DNA of 64,000 nt, taken from positions 462,989 to 526,988 of the forward strand of contig NZ_LN849007.1 of NCBI RefSeq assembly GCF_001243045.1, read 5' to 3'. Positions 45,255-53,610 of this stretch are shown here, in pieces; position 1 is the first letter of the stretch, and each line of letters opens with the position of its first letter. Below the pieces are notes generated by a model. That model had not been told where the DNA came from and made no database searches. It was given only the letters and a program-made list of their open reading frames with translations. The stretch comes from Clostridium niameyense (lineage in GTDB: Bacteria; Bacillota; Clostridia; Clostridiales; Clostridiaceae). The translations under genes were made by a program, and so were the position numbers.

Positions 45255-45746
45255 ATGAAAAGAAGTTTTATATTAGGGATTATTCTAATTTTACTAACCA
45301 TATTAGACAATAGTTTTATGCCTTTTATAGCCATAAGAGGAATTTATCCAAGCTTATTATTTATATTTATTATAAGTTATTCTATTATAAATGGTAAGCT
45401 AGAAGGAACTTTAATAGGAGTATTTTCAGGGATACTTCAAGATATATATTTTAATAATATATTTGGTATTAATGCTTTATTAAATATGATTTTGTGTTTA
45501 ATAGCAGCAGAGATAGGTGTTAATATAATAAAGAAAAAAAGAGTTATACCAGTGATAACTTGTTTCATATTAAGTGTGGTAAAAGGACTTCTAATGGTTC
45601 TTATAAACTATATTTTAAAGGTTAATATAAATTATAATACAATAATTTATTCCAGCATTTATAGTGCAGTAATAGCTATAATTATGTATAGGATTATATA
45701 TAATTTTTGTAATACAAAATATATGGAGAAAGATTGGAAGTTCTAA
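45255..45746 (+). CDS. mreD: Rod-shape protein MreD
   Basis: About 163 residues with five membrane helices. 'RGIYPSLLFIFIISYSIINGKLEGTLIGVFSGILQDIYF' is the conserved core. ATG 45255 is chosen because the AAGGTGATGG site covers the earlier in-frame GTG 45246. Part of the Rod complex with MreC, RodA and PBP2. Confidence 0.92.
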   Translation: MKRSFILGIILILLTILDNSFMPFIAIRGIYPSLLFIFIISYSIINGKLEGTLIGVFSGILQDIYFNNIFGINALLNMILCLIAAEIGVNIIKKKRVIPVITCFILSVVKGLLMVLINYILKVNINYNTIIYSSIYSAVIAIIMYRIIYNFCNTKYMEKDWKF

Positions 45747-45765
45747 AGGAATGGTGATTTAATTA

Positions 45766-48531
45766 ATGAATTTAGGAAAAAATAATAAATTTACTAGGTT
45801 CACTGCTCTTGTAGTAATAATGATATTTATTTTTACTGCAATTGTATCAAGGCTTGTATATTTACAACTAATTAATTCTCAAGAATACAAAGAAAAAGCT
45901 AATAATAGATCTATAAGAGAAATACCAGATCCTGCACCTAGGGGTAATATATTGGATAAGAATGGGATAGTACTTGCTACTAATAAGCAAAATTATATGC
46001 TTGTATATAATGAAACGCCAGAAAGTAAAAAGATGTTTTTTAATACAATGGTTAAGGTATTTAGTATTTTAGATCAATATAAAGAGAAACAAACAGATGA
46101 TTTTGAATTAAAAATAAATCCTTATAGATTTGAATTTAGGGCAGATAATGCAGAAGCTAAAAGGCAGCTAGAATTAAGGTTTAAAAAAGATAGGGGATTT
46201 GAGGAGGTAGTTGCTAAAAAGTTATTTAAGGATAAAAAACTTGAAGAACTAACTAAAGAAGATAAAATTAAAATAGATGATGCAATACTTAAAATAACTC
46301 CTGAAGATACATTTGAAAAGCTGATTAAGGATTATGAAATAGATTCAACTAAATATTCTCTTGAAGATCAGAGAAGATTTATGATGATTAGAGACACTGT
46401 TAAAATGCAGAGCTTTTCAGGATATAAACCTGTGACAGTAGCTAATAATATAAAAAAAGAGACAGCTTTTATATTTCTGCAAAAACTAAATGATTTACCA
46501 GGTATAGATGTTACTACTCAACCCATAAGAGAATATCCTTATAAGGAAGTAGGTTCTGCAGTGTTAGGTTATATGTCTAAAATAAGCGGAAACGATGAGA
46601 AGTATAAAGAAAAGGGATATGATCCAAGTTCAGATTATATAGGAATAAATGGAATTGAAGGAGTATTCGAAAGTAGACTTAAAGGCTCTAAAGGTGCTAG
46701 AATAGTAAAACTTAATAAAAACGGTAGAATTATTGAAGAACTGGGTAGTAGGGAACCTTATCCAGGTCAAAATATACAATTAACTATAGATAAAGATGTA
46801 CAAGAAGCAGCGGAAAAATCATTAGATTCTGTAATGGAAGATTTACGCAATAATCCAGCAAGAGGAGACGTTAATACATCTAATGCCACAAGAGGAGCCG
46901 CAGTAGCTGTAGATGTAAATACTGGAGCTATATTAGCATTAGCTAGTAGGCCAGGGTTTGACCCAAATTTATTTGCAGCCCCAGGTAGGCTGACACCTGA
47001 TTTATACAAAAAGTTTTTTAACCCAGATTTATCGGAATTTGGGAAACAATACATAACTAATAAAGGATTAACGCATTATTATCCAGGAGAAAGTTTAGAT
47101 CAGGTCTTAGATAGATTATTTCCATTAGATAAGAGCATAAAAAATAATAAGACTATAAGACAAGATTTATATGATATATATCCTAAACCTTTTTATAATT
47201 ATGCTACATTATCAGTAGTGCCACCAGGCTCTACGTTTAAAGCTATGACAGCTATAGCAGGACTTGAAAGTGGAGTTATAACTCCAGGATATACTATATC
47301 AGATAATGGAGTGTTTGATGATGGTAGAAAATTTGTTAAAAAGTTTGCTGTAGGTGGATATGGAGCGGTAGATTTAAGTAAAGCATTAGAAGTATCGAGT
47401 AATCCATATTTTATGACTGTAGGAAAATTATTAAGAGAAGCACAAGGTGATGATGTACTTGCAAAATATGCTTGGAAATTTGGACTGGGAGTACCACCAA
47501 ATTCTAATGAAAAACCTTCTACAGGAATAGAGATACCTGAAAGATTTGGCCAAGTATTTAATACATATTCTTTAAAGAATGTGTATGCTACTCAATATTT
47601 ATGGGAAACAATGTCTAGCTTAAAGGAAGGAAAAGATGCTAGAGGAAATAAATTTCCTGCTATAGATTTGTATGATAGAGAAGGTGACTCTCAAAAAGTA
47701 ATTTCAATAAAGAAACAAATAAAAAATGCAATTCAAGAATCTATAAAAGAGGGAACTAAAAAGTTTGACAAGAATAATTATGCAAAATTACTAGGAGATT
47801 TAATAAAAGAGGATCCAAAATATAAAGATAAAAATATATCTCAAAGTGATATGAGCAGAATAGTAGATGCTATTTATTATATAACAATATCCGATGCGAA
47901 CTTCCAAATAGGAGTAGGTGCTAATATGTATAATGCTGCTATTGGTCAGGGTATAAGTAACTTTACTCCTCTTCAATTAGCTAATTTTATGGCTACTTTA
48001 GCTAATGGAGGTACTAGATATAAACTTCATTTAGTGGATAAAATAACAGATCCAGATGGAAAATTAGTAGAAAAAGTTCAACCGGAAGTAGTGGAAAAAA
48101 CTAATATAAGTCAATCTACAGTACAAGCGGTTAAAGATGGAATGGCTAGAGTTAATGAAGGTGTACAAGGTACAGCAGCTTCTGTATTTAGAGGTTTTCC
48201 AATAAAGACAGCAGGTAAAACGGGATCAGCGACTTTCAGTAATAGTCAAGATGCTTATGGTAGAACTTCTTATGGTGTTTATATAGGATTTGCACCTTGT
48301 GATAAACCACAGATCGCAGTAGCTATTATTATATTTGATGGTGGTCACGGTAATTTTATAGCACCTGTAGCAAAATCTATGTATGAGGCTTATTTTAAGG
48401 AACAGCTTAATAAGGGCAAGGAAGAAAAAGTTAAAAGCTCTACTGAAGAAACTAAAGAAAATACAAACAATTCAGATGCAAACGGAAATGATGCACAGGA
48501 AAAAGATAAAAAACCTAATGTAACGCAATAA
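45766..48531 (+). CDS. Penicillin-binding protein 2 (Rod-complex transpeptidase)
   Basis: A 921-residue class B PBP, longer than the common 600-750. N-terminal membrane helix (about 12-33), then the dimerisation domain ('NRSIREIPDPAPRGNILDKNG'). The transpeptidase domain has PPGSTFK (nucleophile Ser489, Lys492), SSN at 544-546 and KTG at 818-820. The SSN-to-KTG interval of about 270 residues is far above the roughly 150 of E. coli PBP2, and a further extra segment precedes Ser489. The C-terminus is a Lys/Glu/Asn-rich tail. It follows mreD, is partnered by RodA encoded downstream, and cross-links lateral wall. Equivalent to mrdA/pbpA. Confidence 0.95.
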   Translation: MNLGKNNKFTRFTALVVIMIFIFTAIVSRLVYLQLINSQEYKEKANNRSIREIPDPAPRGNILDKNGIVLATNKQNYMLVYNETPESKKMFFNTMVKVFSILDQYKEKQTDDFELKINPYRFEFRADNAEAKRQLELRFKKDRGFEEVVAKKLFKDKKLEELTKEDKIKIDDAILKITPEDTFEKLIKDYEIDSTKYSLEDQRRFMMIRDTVKMQSFSGYKPVTVANNIKKETAFIFLQKLNDLPGIDVTTQPIREYPYKEVGSAVLGYMSKISGNDEKYKEKGYDPSSDYIGINGIEGVFESRLKGSKGARIVKLNKNGRIIEELGSREPYPGQNIQLTIDKDVQEAAEKSLDSVMEDLRNNPARGDVNTSNATRGAAVAVDVNTGAILALASRPGFDPNLFAAPGRLTPDLYKKFFNPDLSEFGKQYITNKGLTHYYPGESLDQVLDRLFPLDKSIKNNKTIRQDLYDIYPKPFYNYATLSVVPPGSTFKAMTAIAGLESGVITPGYTISDNGVFDDGRKFVKKFAVGGYGAVDLSKALEVSSNPYFMTVGKLLREAQGDDVLAKYAWKFGLGVPPNSNEKPSTGIEIPERFGQVFNTYSLKNVYATQYLWETMSSLKEGKDARGNKFPAIDLYDREGDSQKVISIKKQIKNAIQESIKEGTKKFDKNNYAKLLGDLIKEDPKYKDKNISQSDMSRIVDAIYYITISDANFQIGVGANMYNAAIGQGISNFTPLQLANFMATLANGGTRYKLHLVDKITDPDGKLVEKVQPEVVEKTNISQSTVQAVKDGMARVNEGVQGTAASVFRGFPIKTAGKTGSATFSNSQDAYGRTSYGVYIGFAPCDKPQIAVAIIIFDGGHGNFIAPVAKSMYEAYFKEQLNKGKEEKVKSSTEETKENTNNSDANGNDAQEKDKKPNVTQ

Positions 48532-48570
48532 AATAATATGTAGACTTTTAGTCTACATATTATTTTTATA
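48531..48570 (+). terminator. Terminator after PBP2
   Basis: A 16-bp perfect stem, 48531-48546 with 48550-48565, loop TTT, then T-rich. Separates the mre-PBP2 transcript from minCDE. Confidence 0.85.
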
Positions 48571-48678
48571 TGCATTGAGAAAGAGTAAAAATATTTTTAT
48601 ATTTTAGGAGGATTTAAAGACATTGTGTTGAAATATACATAAGATAGTGCTTTTAAATGGCTTTTTTGGAGGTTTAAC

Positions 48679-49311
48679 ATGCTAAGTAAAAATATAATAA
48701 TTAAAGGTAACAAAGAGGGTCTAAATGCTATAATAAATATGAATAAATTTAGAGATTTTGATGAAATGTTGGAAGCACTAATAGAAAGATTAGCTACAGG
48801 AAGAAAATTTTATAAGGGAGCTACTCTTAAGATAACTACGCAGTTAAAATATATAAATGAAAGAAACTTAAGAAGATTAAAAGATGTCTTATTTGATGAA
48901 TTTTTAATAAAAGATTGTATATTTGAAGATAAAGAAGAAAAAGGTAGCAAGGTTTTTAATGGAATATATGAGGGAAGAACTAAATTTTTAAGGCGAACTA
49001 TAAGAAGTGGGCAAGTTATCAATTATAATGGCAATATTGTGATTATAGGAGACGTTAATTCGGGTGCAGAAGTGTATGCTGGAGGAAATGTAATAGTTTT
49101 AGGTACCCTTAGAGGATATGTACATGCAGGGTTTACAGGAAATACCAAAGCTATGGTGGCAGCTTTTTATATGCAACCTTCTATACTGCGAATAGCTAAT
49201 ATTATGACGAGATCCCCAGAGGATAGTATTAAACCTCAATATCCAGAAGTAGCTAAAGTAAAAGGCGATATCATAATTGTGGAACCTTATGTACCTAATA
49301 AATTCATATAA
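48679..49311 (+). CDS. minC: Septum-site inhibitor MinC
   Basis: A 210-residue FtsZ inhibitor. The N-terminal domain ends near residue 95. The C-terminal beta-helix domain has '[43 protein letters not shown]' and '[25 protein letters not shown]', the MinD-binding face. ATG 48679 follows TTGGAGG. First gene of minCDE. Confidence 0.96.
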   Translation: MLSKNIIIKGNKEGLNAIINMNKFRDFDEMLEALIERLATGRKFYKGATLKITTQLKYINERNLRRLKDVLFDEFLIKDCIFEDKEEKGSKVFNGIYEGRTKFLRRTIRSGQVINYNGNIVIIGDVNSGAEVYAGGNVIVLGTLRGYVHAGFTGNTKAMVAAFYMQPSILRIANIMTRSPEDSIKPQYPEVAKVKGDIIIVEPYVPNKFI

Positions 49312-49329
49312 AAAATGGGAGGCGAAAGA

Positions 49330-50127
49330 ATGGGAGAAACAATTGTTGTTACATCTGGTAAAGGTGGAGTAGGAAAAACTACGACTTCAGCAAATATAGG
49401 AACAGCCCTTGCATCAATGGGAAATAAAGTAGTTATAGTAGATGGAGATACAGGACTTAGAAATCTTGATGTACTTATGGGACTTGAAAATAGAATAGTT
49501 TTTACTCTTATTGACGCTATAGAGGAAAGATGTAGATTGAAACAAGCTTTAATTAAGGATAAAAGATTAAGTAACTTATATTTATTGCCAACAGCTCAAA
49601 CTAGGGATAAAGAAGATGTAAAAGTAGAGGATATGTTAAATGTAGTTGGTGAATTAAAAAAAGAATTTGATTATGTCATTATAGATTGCCCAGCAGGAAT
49701 AGAAAGAGGCTTCGAAAGTTCTATAGTTGGTGCGGATAGAGCGTTGGTAGTAGTAAATCCGGAGGTTACTTCAGTAAGAGATGCAGATAGAGTAGTTGGA
49801 AAATTAGATGCAAAGGGTATTGAAAATCATGAATTAATAGTTAATAGATTAAATTACGAAATGACACAAAAAGGAGATATGTTAGATATTCAAGACATAA
49901 TAGATAGTTTGGCTATAAAACTTATAGGGGTAGTTCCAGATGATAGAAATATTACAGTATCAACTAATAAAGGGGAACCTATAGTTTTAGATAATAAAGC
50001 TTTAGCAGGACAAGCTTTTAGAAATATAGCAAAGAGAATTACAGGTGAACAGGTTCCTATTATGGATTTTAGTAATTCTGGACAAGGATTTTTAAAATCT
50101 TTTAAGAGATTATTTGGTTTAAAATAG
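49330..50127 (+). CDS. minD: Septum-site ATPase MinD
   Basis: About 265 residues. Deviant Walker A GKGGVGKTTTSANIGTAL (Lys11, Lys16), 'VDGDTGLRNLDVLMGLE', 'DYVIIDCPAGIERGFESS' and the C-terminal amphipathic membrane helix 'GFLKSFKRLFG'. It recruits MinC to the membrane. The ATG at 49330 is chosen over the in-frame 49315 because GGGAGG lies between them. Confidence 0.97.
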   Translation: MGETIVVTSGKGGVGKTTTSANIGTALASMGNKVVIVDGDTGLRNLDVLMGLENRIVFTLIDAIEERCRLKQALIKDKRLSNLYLLPTAQTRDKEDVKVEDMLNVVGELKKEFDYVIIDCPAGIERGFESSIVGADRALVVVNPEVTSVRDADRVVGKLDAKGIENHELIVNRLNYEMTQKGDMLDIQDIIDSLAIKLIGVVPDDRNITVSTNKGEPIVLDNKALAGQAFRNIAKRITGEQVPIMDFSNSGQGFLKSFKRLFGLK

Positions 50128-50137
50128 GAGGGGTATA

Positions 50138-50407
50138 ATGGATTTATTAAAAATTTTTTCTTCAAGACCTTCCTCAAAGGATCTTGCTAAGGAAAGATTA
50201 AAGCTTATTTTAATACAAGATAGGAATTCAATATCTCCAGAAGTGTTAGGTTCTATAAAAGAAGATGTACTTAAAGTTATATCTAAATATATGGAAATAG
50301 ATGATCAAGATGTGGATATAAAGATGACTAGTACGGAAGAAGTTCAGGGATATTCGCCTGCACTGATTGCAAGTATCCCTATAAAGAGAATGAAAAATAT
50401 AAAATAA
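50138..50407 (+). CDS. minE: Topological specificity factor MinE
   Basis: An 89-residue protein with 'SKDLAKERLKLILIQDRNSISPEVL' (MinD-binding helix) and 'DIKMTSTEEVQGYSPALIASIPIKR' (dimer domain). MinE drives pole-to-pole Min oscillation. Its presence separates this organism from Bacillus, which uses DivIVA/MinJ. Lies 10 bases after minD, followed by a terminator. Confidence 0.96.
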   Translation: MDLLKIFSSRPSSKDLAKERLKLILIQDRNSISPEVLGSIKEDVLKVISKYMEIDDQDVDIKMTSTEEVQGYSPALIASIPIKRMKNIK

Positions 50408-50422
50408 AATTCAAATATTTTT

Positions 50423-50458
50423 AAAGCTATGTATAAATTTTTACATAGCTTTTTTTAT
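50423..50458 (+). terminator. minCDE terminator
   Basis: AAAGCTATGTA (50423-50433) pairs with TACATAGCTTT (50442-50452), followed by a T-run. Confidence 0.85.
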
Positions 50459-50502
50459 TTTATGTGGTATAATCATATTTGTATTACAAGGGGGAGGATA
50501 TA

Positions 50503-51621
50503 ATGTTTGATAAGTTTATTATAAATAAAAAATTGTTAAAAGAGCTTGATTTTAGCATTATAATTATATGTAGTATTATAATGATATTTGGAGCTTTTAA
50601 TATATATAGTGCTACTCACATGAAAAGTGGAACTCATTATTTTCAATATCAAATAATGTGGTTGATTATAGGACTTGCCTTAATTTATTTTATACTTATA
50701 TTTGATTATGTTAATATAGAAAATTATGCCAATATATTCTATTGGATAAGTGTATTTTTACTTATATTAAATGATACTATTTTTAAAAAGACTGTTAATG
50801 GAGCAAGCTCATGGATGAAAATAGGTCCAGTTACTATACAACCTTCAGAGTTTGCAAAACTAGCTTTAATTATAATGCTTGCAAAGAAATTAGACGATAT
50901 GGAAGGCGATATAAATAATTTACATAACTTTTTTACTTTAGCATTTTATGCTGTAATTCCAATGTGTTTAATAGTGATACAGCCTGATATGGGAATGACT
51001 ATGGTATGTTTTTTCGCAGTATTAGGAATGTTCTTTATTGCAGGGTTGGATTTGAAGGTTATAATAGGAGGACTTGCAAGTTTGGTAGGTTTAGTAGCCA
51101 TAATATGGAATTCACCTTTAATGCAAACTTATTGGAAAAATAGACTCACATCTTTTATTAATCCAGAAGCAGACGAATTAAATACAGGACTCCAACTGGT
51201 TCAATCTAAAATAGGTATAGGTTCTGGAGGACTATTGGGAAAAGGATTTTTAAAGGGTACTCAAATATCTGGTGGTTTTATACCAGAAGCTCATACAGAC
51301 TTTGTATTTTCAGTAGTAGGAGAAGAATGGGGATTTATAGGAGCCTGTATATTGATAGTTTTATACGCCATACTGGTTTATAAATTTATAAAAATTGCTC
51401 AAAAATCCAAAGATATATTTGGAAATATGGTTACAATAGGTATTATGTCATCCTTTTTATTTTCAATATTACAAAATGTAGGTATGACTATAGGAATATT
51501 GCCTATAACAGGTATAACTCTTCCTTTTATGAGTTATGGAGGAAGTTCTACACTGACGAATTTTATGGCTATAGCACTAATTTTAAATATAAATATGCGT
51601 AGAAAGAAAATTAATTTCTAA
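50503..51621 (+). CDS. rodA: Rod-shape SEDS glycosyltransferase RodA
   Basis: About 372 residues with ten membrane helices. SEDS signatures are 'GASSWMKIGPVTIQPSEFAKLALI', 'VQSKIGIGSGGLLGKGFLKGTQ', 'PEAHTDFVFSVVGEEWGFIG' and 'GITLPFMSYGGSSTLTNFMAIALI'. It polymerises glycan from lipid II and works with the PBP2 encoded upstream. ATG 50503 follows GGGGGAGG; the frame is open to 50479. FtsW-type function is possible, but the neighbourhood favours RodA. Confidence 0.93.
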   Translation: MFDKFIINKKLLKELDFSIIIICSIIMIFGAFNIYSATHMKSGTHYFQYQIMWLIIGLALIYFILIFDYVNIENYANIFYWISVFLLILNDTIFKKTVNGASSWMKIGPVTIQPSEFAKLALIIMLAKKLDDMEGDINNLHNFFTLAFYAVIPMCLIVIQPDMGMTMVCFFAVLGMFFIAGLDLKVIIGGLASLVGLVAIIWNSPLMQTYWKNRLTSFINPEADELNTGLQLVQSKIGIGSGGLLGKGFLKGTQISGGFIPEAHTDFVFSVVGEEWGFIGACILIVLYAILVYKFIKIAQKSKDIFGNMVTIGIMSSFLFSILQNVGMTIGILPITGITLPFMSYGGSSTLTNFMAIALILNINMRRKKINF

Positions 51622-51674
51622 AAATGATTTTATTTAATATAAAAATTTTTAAAACATTTAATAATGTATATATA

Positions 51675-51728
51675 GGGTTGCCTTATGTAGTATATAGAAG
51701 TTTTATGCTATGTAAAGGCAACCTTTAT
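51675..51728 (+). terminator. rodA terminator
   Basis: GGTTGCCTT (51676-51684) pairs with AAGGCAACC (51715-51723). ATGTAGTATA/TGCTATGT-type inner pairing extends the hairpin. Confidence 0.8.
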
Positions 51729-51800
51729 AATTTTATAAAGTAATAAAACCATAAAATTATAAATATAAATAAAAATATAAATGTTATAGGAGGAGCTTTA

Positions 51801-52586
51801 TTGTATAACTCACAGTATGAAGAATATTATAATTCATTAAAAAGAAGAAATTTCTCAAGATACCAACCAAGGAGAGGTAGTTCTTATAATAATACCTTTA
51901 GGGATTCCAGATATAACAAAAATAATTTTACAAGAAGAATTATAAGAGATCTTTTAGGTACTTTTTTATTGTTTTTGATTGTTATAGGGATAAAGTCTAT
52001 AAAAACTCCACATACACAAATGGTTTATAACTACTCTAAAAAAGTAGTAAACCAGAATTATAATTATAAACCTTTATTAGAAAAGACTAAGAACAAAGAT
52101 TTTAAATCTTTAGAAAAAGAGGCCTTAGATTACATAGAGAAAATAAAAAATAAAATTACAGAAGAAAAAAGCATAGATAGCTTTATAAAAGATGAATTCC
52201 AAATACCTATTGAAGGAACTGTGAGTTCTTGCTATGGATATAGGAAAGATCCTATAAGTGGTAAAAAAAAACTGCATAATGGTGTAGATATAGGAGTAGA
52301 TGAAAATACAGATGTAATTGCTAGTTTCAATGGAACTGTAAAGGACTGTGGATATGACAAAGAATTAGGAAAATATATATTAATAGATCATGGAAGAGGC
52401 ATAGAAACTAAATATGCTCATTTAAATGGTATTAAAGTAAAAAAGCAAGGGAAAGTTAAAAAAGGTAAGATAATAGGTGAAAGTGGCAATACAGGAAAAT
52501 CTACAGGACCTCATCTACATTTTGAGATAATATATATGGGAGAAAATAAAAATCCACAAAATTATTTTAAGGACTTTAAAAAATAA
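51801..52586 (+). CDS. M23 (LytM) peptidase-domain membrane protein, in the spoIVFA position
   Basis: A 261-residue protein. The N-terminal 50 residues are Tyr/Arg/Ser/Asn-rich (YNSQYEEYYNSLKRRNFS) and cytoplasmic, a membrane helix spans about 52-70, and an LytM domain covers about 130-258. Zinc-ligand motifs are intact: His159 and Asp163 in HNGVDIGVD, His238/His240 in PHLHFE, and YAHLNG. In Bacillus the gene here is spoIVFA, an LytM-type regulator of the SpoIVFB protease, and the next gene is SpoIVFB-like. I therefore read it as a SpoIVFA-like partner, but a cell-wall endopeptidase is equally possible. TTG start after AGGAGGAG. Confidence 0.82.
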   Translation: MYNSQYEEYYNSLKRRNFSRYQPRRGSSYNNTFRDSRYNKNNFTRRIIRDLLGTFLLFLIVIGIKSIKTPHTQMVYNYSKKVVNQNYNYKPLLEKTKNKDFKSLEKEALDYIEKIKNKITEEKSIDSFIKDEFQIPIEGTVSSCYGYRKDPISGKKKLHNGVDIGVDENTDVIASFNGTVKDCGYDKELGKYILIDHGRGIETKYAHLNGIKVKKQGKVKKGKIIGESGNTGKSTGPHLHFEIIYMGENKNPQNYFKDFKK

Positions 52587-52657
52587 TATTTGTATTAAGA
52601 ATAAAAGTTTTTTTATTGAATAATTTAATTGTTGTAAGCATTTTTTAGAGGTAAAGT

Positions 52658-53527
52658 GTGGTAAAGATAAATAAGTATTTTATTCCATATATATTTTTTT
52701 TGCTTTATATAGGATATAAGGGAAATTTATTATTAAGTTTTTGTGTAGTATTTATGCATGAACTTACTCATTATATGGTAGCCAGAAAATTGGGTTTTAA
52801 GGGTTTTGATATAGAAATATTTCCTTTAGGGTTTTCTCTTAATTTAGAGGGCTTGGAAGAGGCCACTACTAAGGAAGATTTAATAATATCTATATCAGGA
52901 CCATTATTGAATATTTTACTCTCCATGATATTCTATTTTTTATATTTTAAATTTCATAATTATTATTTATATAGTTTATATTTAAGTAATTTAATAATAG
53001 GTATTTTTAATTTTATACCAGCCTTCCCTTTGGATGGCGGGAGAATTCTAAGAGATATATTATGTTTTAAAACTTTTTATAGAGAAGCTAATAGAATAAC
53101 TATGAATATAAGTATAATTATAGGAATACTTCTTATGTTTTTGTACATTTTTCTTTTTATGAAAGAAATAAATAATTTTAGTTTAGGTATAGCCTCCTTA
53201 TTTATAATAATTTCATCATTAAAAGAAAAAGAAAGGATAGCTTATATAATTATGACCCATATAGTTAAGAAAAAGTATAAATTTATTAAAAAAGGGTATA
53301 TAGAAAATAAAGATGTTTCTATATATTATAAGGTAAATTTGTTACAGGTATTATCTTTAATAGATAAAAGTAAGTATACTGTATTTACTGTATTAGATGA
53401 TGATATGAAAGTTATAGATATATTATATGAAGAGGAAATAGTAGAAGGATTAAAGTCTTATGGTAATTTAACCTTAGAAGAATTTATAGATGTAGAGAAT
53501 GAAGAATTTAACAATAAAGATGTATAA
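52658..53527 (+). CDS. spoIVFB: SpoIVFB-like M50 intramembrane metalloprotease
   Basis: A 289-residue site-2-type protease. Membrane-embedded zinc motif HELTH at residues 34-38 (normally HExxH) and the second Asp126 in 'PAFPLDGGRILRDIL'. There are about six membrane helices and a C-terminal CBS-like tail ('KYTVFTVLDDDMKVIDILYEEEIVEGL'). SpoIVFB cleaves pro-sigma-K in the mother cell. Position after the M23 gene and before rplU matches the Bacillus spoIVFA-spoIVFB-rplU order. GTG start after AGAGG. Confidence 0.88.
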   Translation: MVKINKYFIPYIFFLLYIGYKGNLLLSFCVVFMHELTHYMVARKLGFKGFDIEIFPLGFSLNLEGLEEATTKEDLIISISGPLLNILLSMIFYFLYFKFHNYYLYSLYLSNLIIGIFNFIPAFPLDGGRILRDILCFKTFYREANRITMNISIIIGILLMFLYIFLFMKEINNFSLGIASLFIIISSLKEKERIAYIIMTHIVKKKYKFIKKGYIENKDVSIYYKVNLLQVLSLIDKSKYTVFTVLDDDMKVIDILYEEEIVEGLKSYGNLTLEEFIDVENEEFNNKDV

Positions 53528-53610
53528 GCATGAATGAAATAACTAATTGTTTTCATTCATGCTTATATGTTAAAATTAAATAATGTGAGAAACCATGAGG
53601 AGGAATTTGG

